Positions 44,536 to 55,560 of a DNA stretch of 64,000 nucleotides are shown piece by piece (position 1 is the stretch's first letter; each line of letters opens with the position of its first letter). Origin of the DNA: Hirsutella rhossiliensis (taxonomy: Eukaryota > Ascomycota > Sordariomycetes > Hypocreales > Ophiocordycipitaceae); NCBI RefSeq assembly GCF_020360975.1, contig NW_025408667.1:11284001-11348000 (forward strand), read 5' to 3'. A program made the position numbers and the translations under genes. Under the pieces are notes generated by a model, which searched no databases, had not been told where the DNA came from, and saw only the letters and a list, made by a program, of their open reading frames with translations.

Positions 44536-45530
44536 TTAGTATTTAGTTCTTCTGTCTATATATCTGTTACGGGCTCTATCAGGAGCGCATCCAGACCAAG
44601 GTGCTTTCTTCGCCTGTGAAGAAAAAATGTCGTTTAGCAACATCAGTGAATCTCGAGCAAGGCGTCGCCATTCCGGTCCAGGAACTGGACGAGCTGGTGC
44701 AGCCTTCTTTTCATGCAGACCACTAGACTCCGGCCGTATGTTCCGTAATTCGTCCGTGGCAGACAGCTTTCTTGCCGTGTGGTCGTCTGTAAAAGTATCA
44801 TCTAGGAAGCTTGCGTCGACGTTCTCCCATGGGGTGTCTCCTATCCATGGCATGCTGTTTTCAGGTTGTTCTATGTCCATTGCGATAGAATCATGGCCTT
44901 GGAACGGGTCACTAGGCTCGACAGGAGTGAGAATCGGGGCCGATGCTCGGTCGGTGCTTTGTCCCGGTGCATGTTCCAGGTTGCGCGGCTCCTCCCCTTC
45001 GGCCACGCCGACTGAGCCCGAGACGTCACGCTTGTGCCGAGCAGAGCCACCAGTCCTGCTCCTGCTTTTCGACGCCGCCTCATCTGCGCTTGTATCGGGA
45101 AACCCATATGGATCAGCTGGCGTGCTGAACGGTGACTTCGATGAGCACCGTGGCCGTCTCCTCGCGCTCCGCCTCGAGGCCAGTTGCCGTTCCTTGCGGC
45201 GGTTGGATTGAGCGGACTGGAGAAGTCTGCGGCTCTGTCTTTGTGGTTGTTGAATGGCTGACTCTGCTAAGGTATCTGCTAACTATGCCAAGATTAGTCT
45301 GGAGCTGCGGGTGCTCGGGTAGCACCTACTAAGTTGTTCACATCTGGAACTGTTTCTCCCTCCGGAAGATGGACAGCGACACGATGACATAGGTGCGTCG
45401 GGTCCCAATGGACAGTGGCGGCAAAAACATTCGCCAGGACGCCTAGGTCCTTTGTCTTCTGCAGGACACTTGGGCCGCTCTTGCGAGCCTTGGCCTTCTC
45501 CTTGATGCTGCGTTCTTGAACACGACCCAT
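44536..45530 (-). CDS. MADS-box-like protein, 315 aa, two exons
   Basis: Exon 1 is 45330-45530 and exon 2 is 44536-45282, joined over a 47 bp intron (donor GTAGGT, branch GACTAATC, acceptor CATAG) that removes stops and leaves 316 codons in phase. Residues 1-65 (MGRVQERSIKEKAKARKSG, QKTKDLGVLANVFAATVHW, then HRVAVHLPEGE) resemble the degenerate MADS/SRF-type fold of short fungal proteins: a basic start, an amphipathic helix and a beta strand. The middle is Arg/Ser-rich, and a C-terminal acidic region (DIEQPENSMPWIGDTPW...DASFLDD) could be an activation domain. Likely a DNA-binding protein; partners and targets unknown. The MADS similarity is by eye and is the weakest part of the call. Confidence 0.45.
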
Positions 45531-47122
45531 ATTGGACCGCTCGGCCTTCTCAAGCGCAGTCCATACGATAGGGAGCGGAGGGCTTGGAAGCGGCAGTGTG
45601 TCGTCTTTTCAGGAAAAGAGAATTGTCTTCTATTTCCGCGTCAGTATCGGGTTGCATCGCAGCCACCCTTTATTATCCACAAGAGGTGGGATGTTAGTAC
45701 CTATCGACGGCTGCTAATTAGGTGGAGACGCTTCATGGCGGGTAACGTCCATTTTAGGTCGCTGCTGGGGGCCCGGCCTATGGCCACAAAGGGGGGGGGG
45801 GGGGGAATGCGTCATCCTACAGGCTGTACGACTGTACAATGTCTCGGCAGAAAACGGACACGATGCGATTACTATGATCATGTAGAGGCAAGGATTAGGT
45901 CTACACCATCCTGGTCTGGGCGCTGCGGCCGGATGGCGCTGCGCAGCTCCCCTGCTGCCCTGCTATTCCGTGCTTTAAGGGTGGATTACTGTTGACTGAG
46001 CCGCACGGCGGAGAGCCACTTGTCTGACATCGGATAATCGACCGCGCCCACAGCTCAGGGCCCCACCATTCGCCATGTTGCGCCTGAGCTCGCTCAAGCC
46101 GCTTTAGTCAAGGAGGCTGCCTTCAGTGGGAGAATTGATCGCAGAATACCCTCACCTACTGTTGCAAGTGAGAGGCCGAGATGTGGTGGGCGACCTACCC
46201 TTACGGCCGGTGAAGATTGGGTCGTCCACTAAAGAATAACTTCGCGGCTCTGGGCTGTGTTTACTGTAATCATCGGCGATAATGCCACAACAACCGTGGC
46301 ACCTTATCGAGGCAGATCCACGCCAAGCGCGGGGGCAGCTGTTTGTGACTAGCGTCGTCTCCTGTTCTGTGGCGGGTGGTTGCATCGCATGGTGCCGGGT
46401 TAGCCGCGGAAATTACTGAGGGGCGGAGCCGATTGCGGAGCCGAGGATCCACAAGCAATGAGGTGGCCAGAAGTAAGGCGGATTCGTATGTAGATGAGCT
46501 GCAGCACTGGGCATCTAGGCACCATCATGTGACTCGCTTATGATTGTCTTCAGAGGCACTGTATGCCAGGTCATAGATCCAAAGTGGCGTCGACGTATTG
46601 CCCAGTTTGCTTGCGGATTCTAGCCTAGCCCCTTAAGTAGAGGATGTTGGAGCAGCCTTAAAATCACTCGGATAATAAAAGAGTCGACCATTCGTCGGAT
46701 ACGCGCCTGATGCGTTACTATTACATGGATACCGCCTACCGGAGCTGTATAGAGCTTAGCCCGAGCCCGGACCGCGGTGGCCCTTTAACTGTCACAACGC
46801 CGGTCGCCGGTCGCCGGCCCCACAGTACGGTGCAACGCAGCAGATACAGGCTACGTAAGCAGCGGCTCTGAAGCCAAGCGAGAAACATGACTAGTGCAAC
46901 GTAGCTATTTATATTAGTCCGGATTGTCGAGACTTCAGCCATAGTGGAATTTATTAGTGACTGAATGTTAGGCTCATGATCCGACATCCTTAGAAGTTTT
47001 ATCTCTGTGAGCGACCAGCAACCGACGTTATGACAGTTGAAGTTGAAGGGGCATCTGCCCAAAAGCCTCCTAATTTGTGGGGTTCTCAAGGGGCCGAGAT
47101 TGGCCAATTGAACGACAGGCGC
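45531..47122. other. Intergenic stretch with a 15 G run
   Basis: No supported gene. It includes a G15 homopolymer at 45791-45805. Open frames at 45516-45995 (+), 46152-46458 (-) and 46736-47227 (-) look non-coding; the last overlaps the psq/C48 segment on the wrong strand. Confidence 0.45.
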
Positions 47123-47416
47123 TACCCGTGCCACGCCCCACTTATTTCGCGTTCGTTCCTCACCAGCTCCATAAGCTGGTGCTGGACACCGCAGTAGCCA
47201 GTACACCGCAATAGCCAGATTTTTCACCGTCTGCCTTCAATCTGCTTTGTTCCACCCACGTCACTTCGTTTTGCATCAAGGAACATGGAAGCGCGTATTC
47301 TAGAAGCGATGCAATACATCGGCGATGTCCCTGATGCAAAAGTCGCCAATGTGGCCCGACAATTCGGTGTTCCACGCAATCGATTGCGTTACCGCCTCGA
47401 AGGCCGTCCTCCTAAG
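47123..47416 (+). repeat. psq/C48 locus segment, inverted duplicate of 13529-13822
   Basis: It matches the reverse complement of 13529-13822 with no difference seen by eye. It encodes the last ~30 residues of the C48-like frame (ending near 47212) and then the psq frame. The match continues into the hAT end, so the shared unit is larger than the transposon. Confidence 0.9.
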
Positions 47417-47431
47417 CAGACATCTCAGTAA
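47285..47431 (+). pseudogene. psq helix-turn-helix N-terminus, second copy, cut by hAT
   Basis: Same 48-codon frame as 13514-13660, with the Psq-type helix-turn-helix and stop inside the hAT terminal repeat. The pogo-type catalytic part expected after GRPPK is absent. Confidence 0.6.
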
Positions 47432-47529
47432 TCAATATATATTGATAAGTATGGGCATATTTATTGTTAAGCTTATCGATATCGATAAAAATATAGATGT
47501 CCCCTATCAATATGTATTGTTAATATGCC
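47417..47529 (+). mobile_element. hAT copy 3, outer end (left of the copia insertion)
   Basis: Starts with CAGACATCTCAGTAATCAAT and follows the copy 1 end to the copia target site, the last five bases being atgcc. The rest of this copy continues after the copia element at 57777. It is inverted relative to copies 1 and 2. Confidence 0.9.
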
Positions 47530-47726
47530 TGTGGACAGGCTCTTCACTGCAGTGAGGTTATTCGAACTGGTTCAATTGGTTATATCTTGTGTAACTAGGG
47601 AAACGTGTCCCTAAACTGTGTGCAAAGACCTTCCTCCCTGTGCCCCACCTCTTACTCGCACGTGACTAGCGCGGTCGATTAGTTATACGTGCGCGACCGG
47701 TGCCTAGTGCACAGGTGGATCCAACA
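47530..47726 (-). repeat. 3' LTR of copia copy 2
   Basis: 197 bp with CACGTGAC at 47659-47666. Its left neighbour is the target duplication inside hAT copy 3. Confidence 0.95.
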
Positions 47727-47947
47727 CTGGACCCTCTTTCTAAATCGATGATCGCGCACTACGGGCGACTGTAGGCCAGACTGTCTCAAAACGCATTTTG
47801 GGCTGTGGGCACCCCGGGGTTAGATTACCCGATCGGGTCTAAGTGCAACTGGGTAACTTGTATATACCGATACTCTTCTATTAGCATAGGTGTGGGAATG
47901 TAGCATATAGCTATAGTAGGATTGTAAGGGAGGTGCGCACACACGCA

Positions 47948-47998
47948 CACGTGACCCTTAGCGTCACGTGTATGGACCTCGGGGATCCGTGTATAAAG
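47948..47998 (+). promoter_or_regulatory. Transposase promoter: paired E-boxes and TATA box
   Basis: CACGTGAC (47948-47955) and GTCACGTG (47963-47970) form an inverted pair with a 7 bp spacer. TATAAAG follows at 47992-47998, about 215 bp upstream of the transposase ATG. Confidence 0.5.
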
Positions 47999-48214
47999 GG
48001 CACGTAGTGTGCCCCCTCATTCCCTTTCCTCCCTTCCTAGCTAGACATCTTGAATACAACCCATTGCGTTACTGCAGTACAGACCTCCCGACAATAGGGC
48101 ATTGAAATAAATGAAAGTAAGCGTTCGCTCTGCGCATTGGTACACATTTTCAGTGCTTTTCTCCGTTCTACGATATCATTGAGCCCGAATAGCGCTTTAC
48201 TCAGTTAAACAAAT

Positions 48215-49819
48215 ATGCCTCGACCACGAATTGATCTTTCCACAGTTCAGGAGGAAATCACCGGCTTGCATCGAGATGGATCCTCTATTAATACAATCCG
48301 TACGCATCTTCTCGAGCATCATCAGCTTCAAGTAAGCCGCGCCAGTCTCTATCGATCGATCAAAGACTGGGGACTTCTTCGTCAAGCACGTACGATCACT
48401 TCAGATACCTTACGGGACCGAATTAGGTCGCTATTCTTTGATGAATGTCTTAAGGATGATTTCATGCTTAAACGACTTAGAGACGAGGGTTTACGATCTC
48501 AAAGTTCCGTCTTGAAAGAATTCGGCTTGAAGAGGGGCTCTACCGCCGCCAATCCCCTGAAGCGCTCCAAGTCGCAAGAGAACGCGCCCGGTCCTTTTTT
48601 AACAGCCAGGCACAGATCTCTACAACTCTACAAGGACATGGCCGGAACTATCTCTATACGTATATGCGCCAGCAACATCATATTATTAGTCGTGATGCCC
48701 TATACGCAGAGTATCGAGACTTCACGCCTGAGAACGTTAGGGAACGATGGGGACGAACACGTTACACACGACGTGACTTCTCTATCCATGGCCCAGACTG
48801 GGTCTGGTCTATTGATGGCTACGACAAACTTAAGAATTGGGGTTTTGAGATCTATGCTGGTATTGACGCGTACTCACGGTATATTACGTGGTTTTACTGT
48901 GGGTTTTCGTCCGGTACGAGCTGGAACGTTGCAAAACAGTACCTCCACGTACTAAACCAGCGGCACGCTATGCCTCGTATCTTGCGATCGGACCATGGTA
49001 ATGAGACATCCCTCTTATGCGGGATACATTATTACCTATCCGGCATGCGAACGAAGGAACAGGGCTCTGATCTCGTCCCAATTGCATTTGGAGACTGCTG
49101 GTACTTTGGCCGAAGCATTCATAACACCCGGATTGAGAGCTGGTGGCATCGGTTAGGCAGTAATCGTGCTGGGTTCTGGCGAGTAAGTATAATTTTATCC
49201 ATCATCTACCCTAGTTATACTAACTCTCCATTAGCAATACTTTCAATGGCTCACCGAACATGGCTTATTTGACAGTAGCTCAAGGGCGGATCGAGTGGCA
49301 ATTCTCTATATCTATATGGATACTATCCGTCAAGAGCTAGTCCAATTCGTTCATATGTGGAACAGTCATACTATTCGACATCAGCCAAATCGTCCACACG
49401 TTCGAAGCGGGCAACCTACGGTCTTATATCATCAGCTTGATTCTGCTGGTGAACAGAATTATGCCGAGGAGATCCCACCCGATCGGCTTCGCATATGCAC
49501 CGAGCTTTTCGATGAGGATACCACGAACCTAGACGACTACCTACCGCTTAAAACTAAAGAGATATGCGATTATTTGGTTCAATTAAGCATTGGAACTATA
49601 TCTTCAAGTCCTCCGAACCCGGAATATCCATGGCTTGACGAGTACAACTCGCTCCGGACACATCTGCATCAGTATATTACTGATCAGAAGCAACCGGAAG
49701 TCACGTTACTTAGTCGCCCAGAAAATGGTCGGGACCGACTACAACAAGTCTTATCACAGTCTAATATTAGCCTAGACGATCTTGAACAGTTGAGTTTTAG
49801 GAGTGACGATGGTAATTAA
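48215..49819 (+). pseudogene. DDE (rve-type) transposase, one intron, one frameshift
   Basis: The N-terminal helix-turn-helix region (MPRPRIDLSTVQEEI, VSRASLYRSIKDWG) recalls Clr5-like DNA-binding heads. The catalytic core has Asp in VWSIDGYDKL, Asp in LRSDHGNE and Glu in TRIESWW, with 47 residues between the second Asp and the Glu. A 52 bp intron (49183-49234, donor GTAAGT, branch TACTAAC, acceptor TTAG) connects the core to a C-terminal part that continues to 49819. One break remains at 48534-48537, where four G would need to be five for a continuous frame. The aromatic-rich core (WGFEIYAGIDAYSRYITWF) is of the type seen in eukaryotic integrase-like transposases. With the single base restored it would be about 517 residues. 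Confidence 0.8.
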
Positions 49820-50238
49820 AGAAAAAAGCAAGTGAACGGTTAAGATTGCGATTTTACATGAGCTTGACGACGTGTAACCATTTGCTCCCCTATAGTCCCG
49901 TCCGCGTTAGAGATACCATCTTCTTGAGTCTCGCCTTCCTTGATATCCTCTAAGACCTGACCTGGGCTCCCTAAATCTGACTTAAAGTCCTGTGAAAAGT
50001 CAAAATCCGCCTCAGATGCTACTTGTATCGTAGATTTATTCTCGGCCTCCTCCTTGATAGCCTCTACCTTAAACTTCTTGCTTGTATTCTTCGGCGTCGG
50101 TTTAGTCTTAGGAGTTGCTTGCGTTTCTTCGACGACGCACTCTCTTTTTTAACTAAAGGTTCGTTCTTGGCGCTAAGAATATGTGCGGGTTCGAAGAGGT
50201 CGTCTGGGTTGTTGTCGCTCTCGTAAGAGAACAAAAGA

Positions 50239-50949
50239 TTAAAGAGTACTTAAAAGGTGATGCAATCGCCTTGTTTGGGGAAATCGAGCGAAAAGGTCAA
50301 GCAGGGATGTCGTCTCGTATGCTTGTGATGGATAATACGAGATCGAGCCTGGATTGTTTGCTAAGCAAGCTGATAGGAGCTTCCAGTCGCGATCGATTAA
50401 AGTCTCGTCGTTAATGGCTCTGCGAATAATCTGTTGAATCATGTCGGAATGTGACGGGAATTGCTTGGCTGGTTCGGAAAAGAAACAGTGTGTAACCTTC
50501 CGTACAAGACTAGGATATCCTACGTGATACTTCTTTACAGGCAATCCTTTATTATCGATGATTCTAAAGGACGCACAATAAAAGTTCACCGTTAGATCGA
50601 AGGGCTGGAGCATTGATCGCTTTCTTGTTGCCTGCGCACTCTCAGAGCGATGGGTGTTGCCCTCGTTCGTGGCCGTAACGAGTTGACGTAATCCATTTGT
50701 AGACTTTATAGCTGGGACTGTCATCGCAGGAGCTATCTGTCGTTCTGTTTGACTATCGTCGGAAGTGAGATCGATCGTCTGCGCGTCATGGTCGTTGGAT
50801 CTCGAGCTTTGTATATTCGTCCGGACGGGAACTTGTCGAGACTGTCGGGTAAGGAGATTTCCGCAATAAAGACAGACTGTCCATAATGGTTGACTAAGGG
50901 ATATTGCCCGATGGGAGTATCCCGTCGCCGTACAAGTATCATCAGCCAT
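50239..50949 (-). CDS. Transposon cargo protein with CxxC, 236 aa
   Basis: ATG at 50949. It has an early C-x2-C (CLYCG), a Ser/Thr-rich acidic stretch (TIDLTSDDSQTE, which resembles a SUMO-interaction motif), and a folded C-terminal part (NFYCASFRIIDNKGLPVKKYHVGYPSLVRK). The frame stops at 50239, but readable coding sequence continues past it in other frames to about 49846 (Lys/Glu/Asp-rich), so the true product may be longer and broken by one-base changes, one in a run of six A near 50150. Function unknown. It is convergent with the transposase. Confidence 0.5.
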   Translation of the reverse strand: MADDTCTATGYSHRAISLSQPLWTVCLYCGNLLTRQSRQVPVRTNIQSSRSNDHDAQTIDLTSDDSQTERQIAPAMTVPAIKSTNGLRQLVTATNEGNTHRSESAQATRKRSMLQPFDLTVNFYCASFRIIDNKGLPVKKYHVGYPSLVRKVTHCFFSEPAKQFPSHSDMIQQIIRRAINDETLIDRDWKLLSACLANNPGSISYYPSQAYETTSLLDLFARFPQTRRLHHLLSTL

Positions 50950-51081
50950 TGCCTCTTAATAAGTTAATGACGAAGAGGTGGTAGATGTGCGAAGTAAACG
51001 AATTTTTCTTCGTAATCTTAATGGAATACTTTTAGTTTCAAAGTGTGTAGAGCATAAATGCAGATAAGGAGTGGAGTTTAT

Positions 51082-51714
51082 TTAGTCATCATTATATGAG
51101 TTGTGTACCATTATCTCAACCCATTCCTGGAATTTTCTCCCAATTATCTGCCACTGCCGAGGAGTAATTGACTGTAGGTCCTCGCTTTCTTGGGAATAGC
51201 TATAGTTCTCCTCTGTTTGATGATGACCTAAGACGATTATTAGTTGAATCTTTTCCTTTTCTTTTATAGGTAGAACTAGAGTGTTACAGTGTAGTTTGCA
51301 TAGCGACCCACGAGATGAGTAGGTGCAATTCGCGCATGCACCTGACCCTAGCATTTCCAGAGTGTAACAGCCTTGAAACACCCCATTCCCTTTTATACAC
51401 TGGACACAGGGAGCTTTCGGCTGATCACCGAATATAAATATCAAGGCGGCATCGAGATGTTGGCTTCGTGTAAGCTTAAGTCGATGCGAATGTGATATAC
51501 CTTGCCTCGCCTTCGTATTGAGACATATAAAGCGTTTAGGGGCTGTAGATGCTAGCAATCTCTCGACCTTGGACGAACGGACTTGATACACCTTAGACAA
51601 CGCCCATGATGTAAGTTCAATGCTAGTTATTGGTTGTTGTGCAGTAGGAGGAATTGATGGGAGGAGAATACTGTCAATCGTGATAGCTTGCATTTTTAAT
51701 ATTCGTCCACGCAA
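51082..51714 (-). CDS. Transposon cargo protein with DUF3716-like Cys cluster, 210 aa
   Basis: ATG at 51714 (or the next Met at 51693). The middle holds CVQC, then FQGCY, then GACANC and SLCKLH, a cysteine arrangement that matches what I recall of the fungal DUF3716 domain. The C-terminal ~60 residues include KEKEKIQLIIVL and an acidic helix. DUF3716 proteins have no known function; many are lineage-specific in fungi. It is the outermost gene, starting about 200 bp from the right terminal repeat and reading inward, and intact as given. Presence inside precise terminal repeats shows it moves with the element. Confidence 0.55.
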   Translation of the reverse strand: MRGRILKMQAITIDSILLPSIPPTAQQPITSIELTSWALSKVYQVRSSKVERLLASTAPKRFICLNTKARQGISHSHRLKLTRSQHLDAALIFIFGDQPKAPCVQCIKGNGVFQGCYTLEMLGSGACANCTYSSRGSLCKLHCNTLVLPIKEKEKIQLIIVLGHHQTEENYSYSQESEDLQSITPRQWQIIGRKFQEWVEIMVHNSYNDD

Positions 51715-52220
51715 AATAAAGTAGGGGGAAGAAAGAAACGTGACTGTAAAGATCTGCTATAACTTCGTCGTATATGCAATTAACCCTGCTTCTGCTAAGC
51801 CGAATATTTAAAAATGGGCCATAACCCTCTATGGTCACAGTAGGGTATACGTAATGACAAATTTTCTTCCCAAATGCGTTTTGAGACAGTCTGGCCTACA
51901 GTCGCCCGTACGCACTAATCAATCCACCAAAAACACACCAAACACAGCGAATTAAGATGACATAGGAAAAACACGAACAAGAACACCAACAAACTGCTAC
52001 CACGATGCATCACTATGTTGGATAGTGTGCTCTGACTGTAGCTCTCCCTCCCCCACACTGGGTGTGTTCTGCCACACGCCATCATGGGCCGCATTTCGAG
52101 CGCCGGATGCGCTAGCTGATTCCATCGGTCCCACGTTGGAATATGGACACGAGGATCTCCTCGTTAATGTGAATGGAATAAAAGAACGACGGTAAAGCAG
52201 AAGAAGGAACGAAAAACCGA

Positions 52221-55200
52221 TTAAATCTCGTCGAGAATTGTTGTGTTATCGCGATGAACGAATCCTTCCACCCTCACGTTTAGCTGATTGTCGCTAATAA
52301 ACTGCGTGAGGGCGCTGTTTGGTGATGCCTTCGTCATAGCATCGGCAGGGTTATCTGCGCCGTTGACCCAACGGATTTCCGCAATATCCCTTGATTCATA
52401 TGCCTGCCTCAGCGCCATGATATCTATCATGAGTCGCTTCTCTGTTGTGGTGCCAAGTTTGACGAGGCACTCATAGAGGCTATATGAATCTGTGCAAATG
52501 ACGAGCGGATTTGCTTCAGATCAAGGCGTTGTGCGATCGTATTGACCGTTTGCTTGATCACAAATGCGAGATCGAAGCCCGATGTCAATCCATAGATCTC
52601 TGATGCAAGAACGCTTCGAGTAACGCGCTTGCATTTAGTTGAGCTCCAATGAAGAATGTTTCCGCGGATGGAAAATGAATCGGTTGATTGCGCGGTCTCA
52701 TTGGCGATGATAATCACAAAGCCGATTTGAGAGCTTAAATCCTTATTGTTGGCGAATGATCCATCGGTGAACACAAAGATCTTCGCGCTCTCGAGATCGA
52801 TGGGTATGTAACATAGGCCACGGTCGGGATTGTTGATCTGCCATTCAATCCGCTTGTTCAAAGCCTTGAAGTCGGTATTAACGGGCTCTTGGGCTTGTGC
52901 CGCAACGGAACAATCGTATGTTGCTTCGGGTTGGCAAATCGAAGCGATATATGCCCCGGGCGCGTTGAGCAGCATAATCCTGATGCCTACTTGATGCCTG
53001 AAGATTGATCTCCTCGAGGTTTTGGGCTTGGCCCTTCTGCCTGACGATGACACAGCCATTTTGTATGGTCAGGCGGCTGCCGTTAAAGTCGCAGATGGAA
53101 CCTTCTTGGAGAATCTCTTTGGCTTGGCCTTAAAGCAGAGTTCTTTCTCCTCGATCTTGAGAAATGCATCTGTGCCAACAATGAATGTGTCATCCGTTTG
53201 CAAGGCCGCGATGCCAAACAGGTCCTTGTCGGCGATGTTGTTTGCCGTGATCAGAAGGCACGGGTCAAACGAAGAGGTTTCCATATTAAGCTTGCGGCAG
53301 TGATGGTCGTGATATGTGTTGAACCAGTGGGCTCCTGCCTCTGCGATGCCATATAGCGGCTTCACGATTCGCAGGATTGTTCCTCTGGATATCTTCTTTG
53401 AGTTCTTGAGGAAGGGCTGCCAGGATGACACGGGCCAGCTTGGTCTGGGATTGTGTGTATGCCATCGTGATGTCTCTGATCATGATGAACATATCCCGTG
53501 TGCAGAGAAACGGTGCTAAGGCCAAGGCCACGCGTTGTGCGGGCCGGCTGATGGTAGGGCTTGTGTGAGGATCCCACGTTTCCCATCATCATTGTATCCT
53601 TGCACAACGAGGCGTGATTTCTCGTATGGCGTTGCAGTATTTCTTCCTTAACCTCTCTGACCATTCGTGATTTGAAGACACGATATCCACCATGTTTATT
53701 CGCATCGAATTCTTCGGGTACAATGACCCCAGCGGCGAGGAGGTTCGTGAGCTCGAGTGTGTCGGAAGCTTCAAATGGGAAACCGGTGCTTGTGATCTTT
53801 CCTTCAGCTCGTAGCCGCTTGGCTAGGCCGAGATGTTCCATTTCTTTTCGAACAAGAAACGCATTAGCTTCATGATGAACGATAAATTGAACGGGTGAGC
53901 AAACAATAGTGGATTCTGATGTGCCATTTTGTGCAGCATCCTTCCTAGGTCGGCCACGCCTGCGCGGCCTCTTTGGCTCAGGGTATTCGAAAGGTTTGGG
54001 TTGGTCTTCTGTGGTAGGAAGAGGAAGAGGTTGTTGAGTTGTGGGTGGAAGGGGAAGAGGGTTTTGAAGAGGATGTTGTTGATCGGATTGTGTTGAGGGA
54101 AGGAGTGATTGTTGTGTTGATGGGTCTGTGCGGCTAGGGCTAGGGTCGGGTTGCAACTGAGGAAGGAGCGATTCCGGGTGACGATAGTACGGTTGGACGC
54201 ATGTACTGCGAAATTTCGCTGGTCCGTTGTCCAGGTCAACTGCGATTTCCGTATCCGTCACCTCGAGCACTTTATATGGGCCTTGCCATCCGTGCTTCTC
54301 GCGAAATACGCGAACTTCGCTTCCTAGCGCCAGGATAGGGGCAGGCGCAACGCTGTATCAGGCCCATTACGCGTATTTAACGCGGTCTGAACCTTCCTCT
54401 GGGCGTTGATCTTCCTCAGCTCTGACATCGTTCGCCACACCGCCTTAGCTCTTGCCATTGCGGAAGGTGTAGGCGGCGAATCCATCGTCATTCGAGGCAG
54501 AGCACCGAAGACGAGGAGGGTTGGAACGAGGCCATCCGGACCGGCTGTGTCGTTGACAGCCTTGAAAGCCATTTGAAGGACTTGATCAGGGCTCACGGTA
54601 TCCTTCAGCTCTGCCTTCAATATATCATATGCTCTTCGGACGGGCACATGATACTTCTCAACCTTCCCAACAGCCCAATGTGCTTCCACAGGCACCTGAT
54701 GACACGTTATTCCCATCAATTTCGCTTCTGCTTGGAACTCGGCAGCAGCGAAATTCGTGCCTGCGTCATGAGTGATCACATCGGGTGGTCCAAGGTATGT
54801 ATCCATCCAACATTGTTTCAACGCGAGCCACGTTTCCTTGGCCGTCATGTTGATAGGAATCTCCCTGCCTGATAGGCAGTGGCTTGATCAACAACATGGA
54901 GGACTGGTCTGCCATCCAATGTCATGACATCAACGATGACTTCGTAATTGAAGTCACAATCATCCTTCAAGCTGAACTTGAACCTTCGTGGCGGGTCGGA
55001 TTTTATCTGACAATAGTGGCAGAACTTCTTGATCATTTCCAGAGCTTCGATTTCCACATCATGGCCAGCCGAATTCAGCAGCTTATGCAGCCGATACACA
55101 GATGGATGACCAAAACGCGTGTGGAGGCGCCGCAATTCAGCCTCTGTGAGATATGCCACTGATGCCTCTTGTTTCCGCAAGAAGAACCACGCGTGACCCC

Positions 55201-55560
55201 ATCTTCGAATCACTGGAACGCTCACACCATTGCCAACGAGCTCGTTCGTGACGTTATTTAAATATACGCCGAGCCGATCCATATCAGCTAGGCATAGGAG
55301 GAATGGCGTTGGCACGTTGACTATATGAAAATCAACCTCTCCACTGGTGTGTTCAAGGTGATCACGCCAAGTGGTGTTTCCAATCTTCCTGCACCAAATC
55401 TAACTGGTTCGGGCTTGCGATCATCACGGAATTGGACTGGGGCATCTCTCGTTGGAGAGCACGCAGTTGTTCGATTCCTCCGTCGATATGCATGCCGCAC
55501 CTGTGTCCGGCATGATTCCTTGGAACGAGTCTTGAGAGTAACGATCTAGTATGAATTGTG
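52221..55560 (-). pseudogene. pol: copia copy 2 pol: protease, integrase, AT-hook, RT, RNase H (frameshifted)
   Basis: Protease motif PDTGAA near 55497-55515. Integrase runs from the HHCC finger (RFGHP...CHYC) in 54845-55315 to catalytic HDAGTNF and KVEKYH in 54324-54848. AT-hook RRRGRPRK near 53941-53970. RT has SRMVREVK (53640 region) and QTDD at 53189-53200. RNase H with TDGSFANNKD in 52427-53059. The tail ADAMTK and final stop are at 52221. At least five frame changes. It shares every domain landmark with the other two copia elements. Confidence 0.85.

Larger units (their letters stand above)
47760..51910 (+). mobile_element. IS3EU/Ginger-like DNA transposon with cargo genes (4.15 kb)
   Basis: Perfect 39 bp terminal inverted repeats starting TACGGGCGACTGTAGGCCAG (47760-47798 and 51872-51910), flanked by the 5 bp target duplication cgcac (47755-47759 and 51911-51915), inside copia copy 2. 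It carries a plus-strand transposase gene with one intron and two convergent minus-strand genes. The left promoter region has palindromes (ACCCCGGGGT, ACCCGATCGGGT), an inverted pair of E-boxes and a TATA box. Superfamily assignment rests on the rve-type DDE core; TIR and TSD length do not clearly match a family I know. Confidence 0.9.

Noticed and set aside
46736..47227. Minus-strand frame of 163 codons
   Set aside because: Its first third is antisense to the duplicated psq/C48 segment, and the rest has no recognisable feature.
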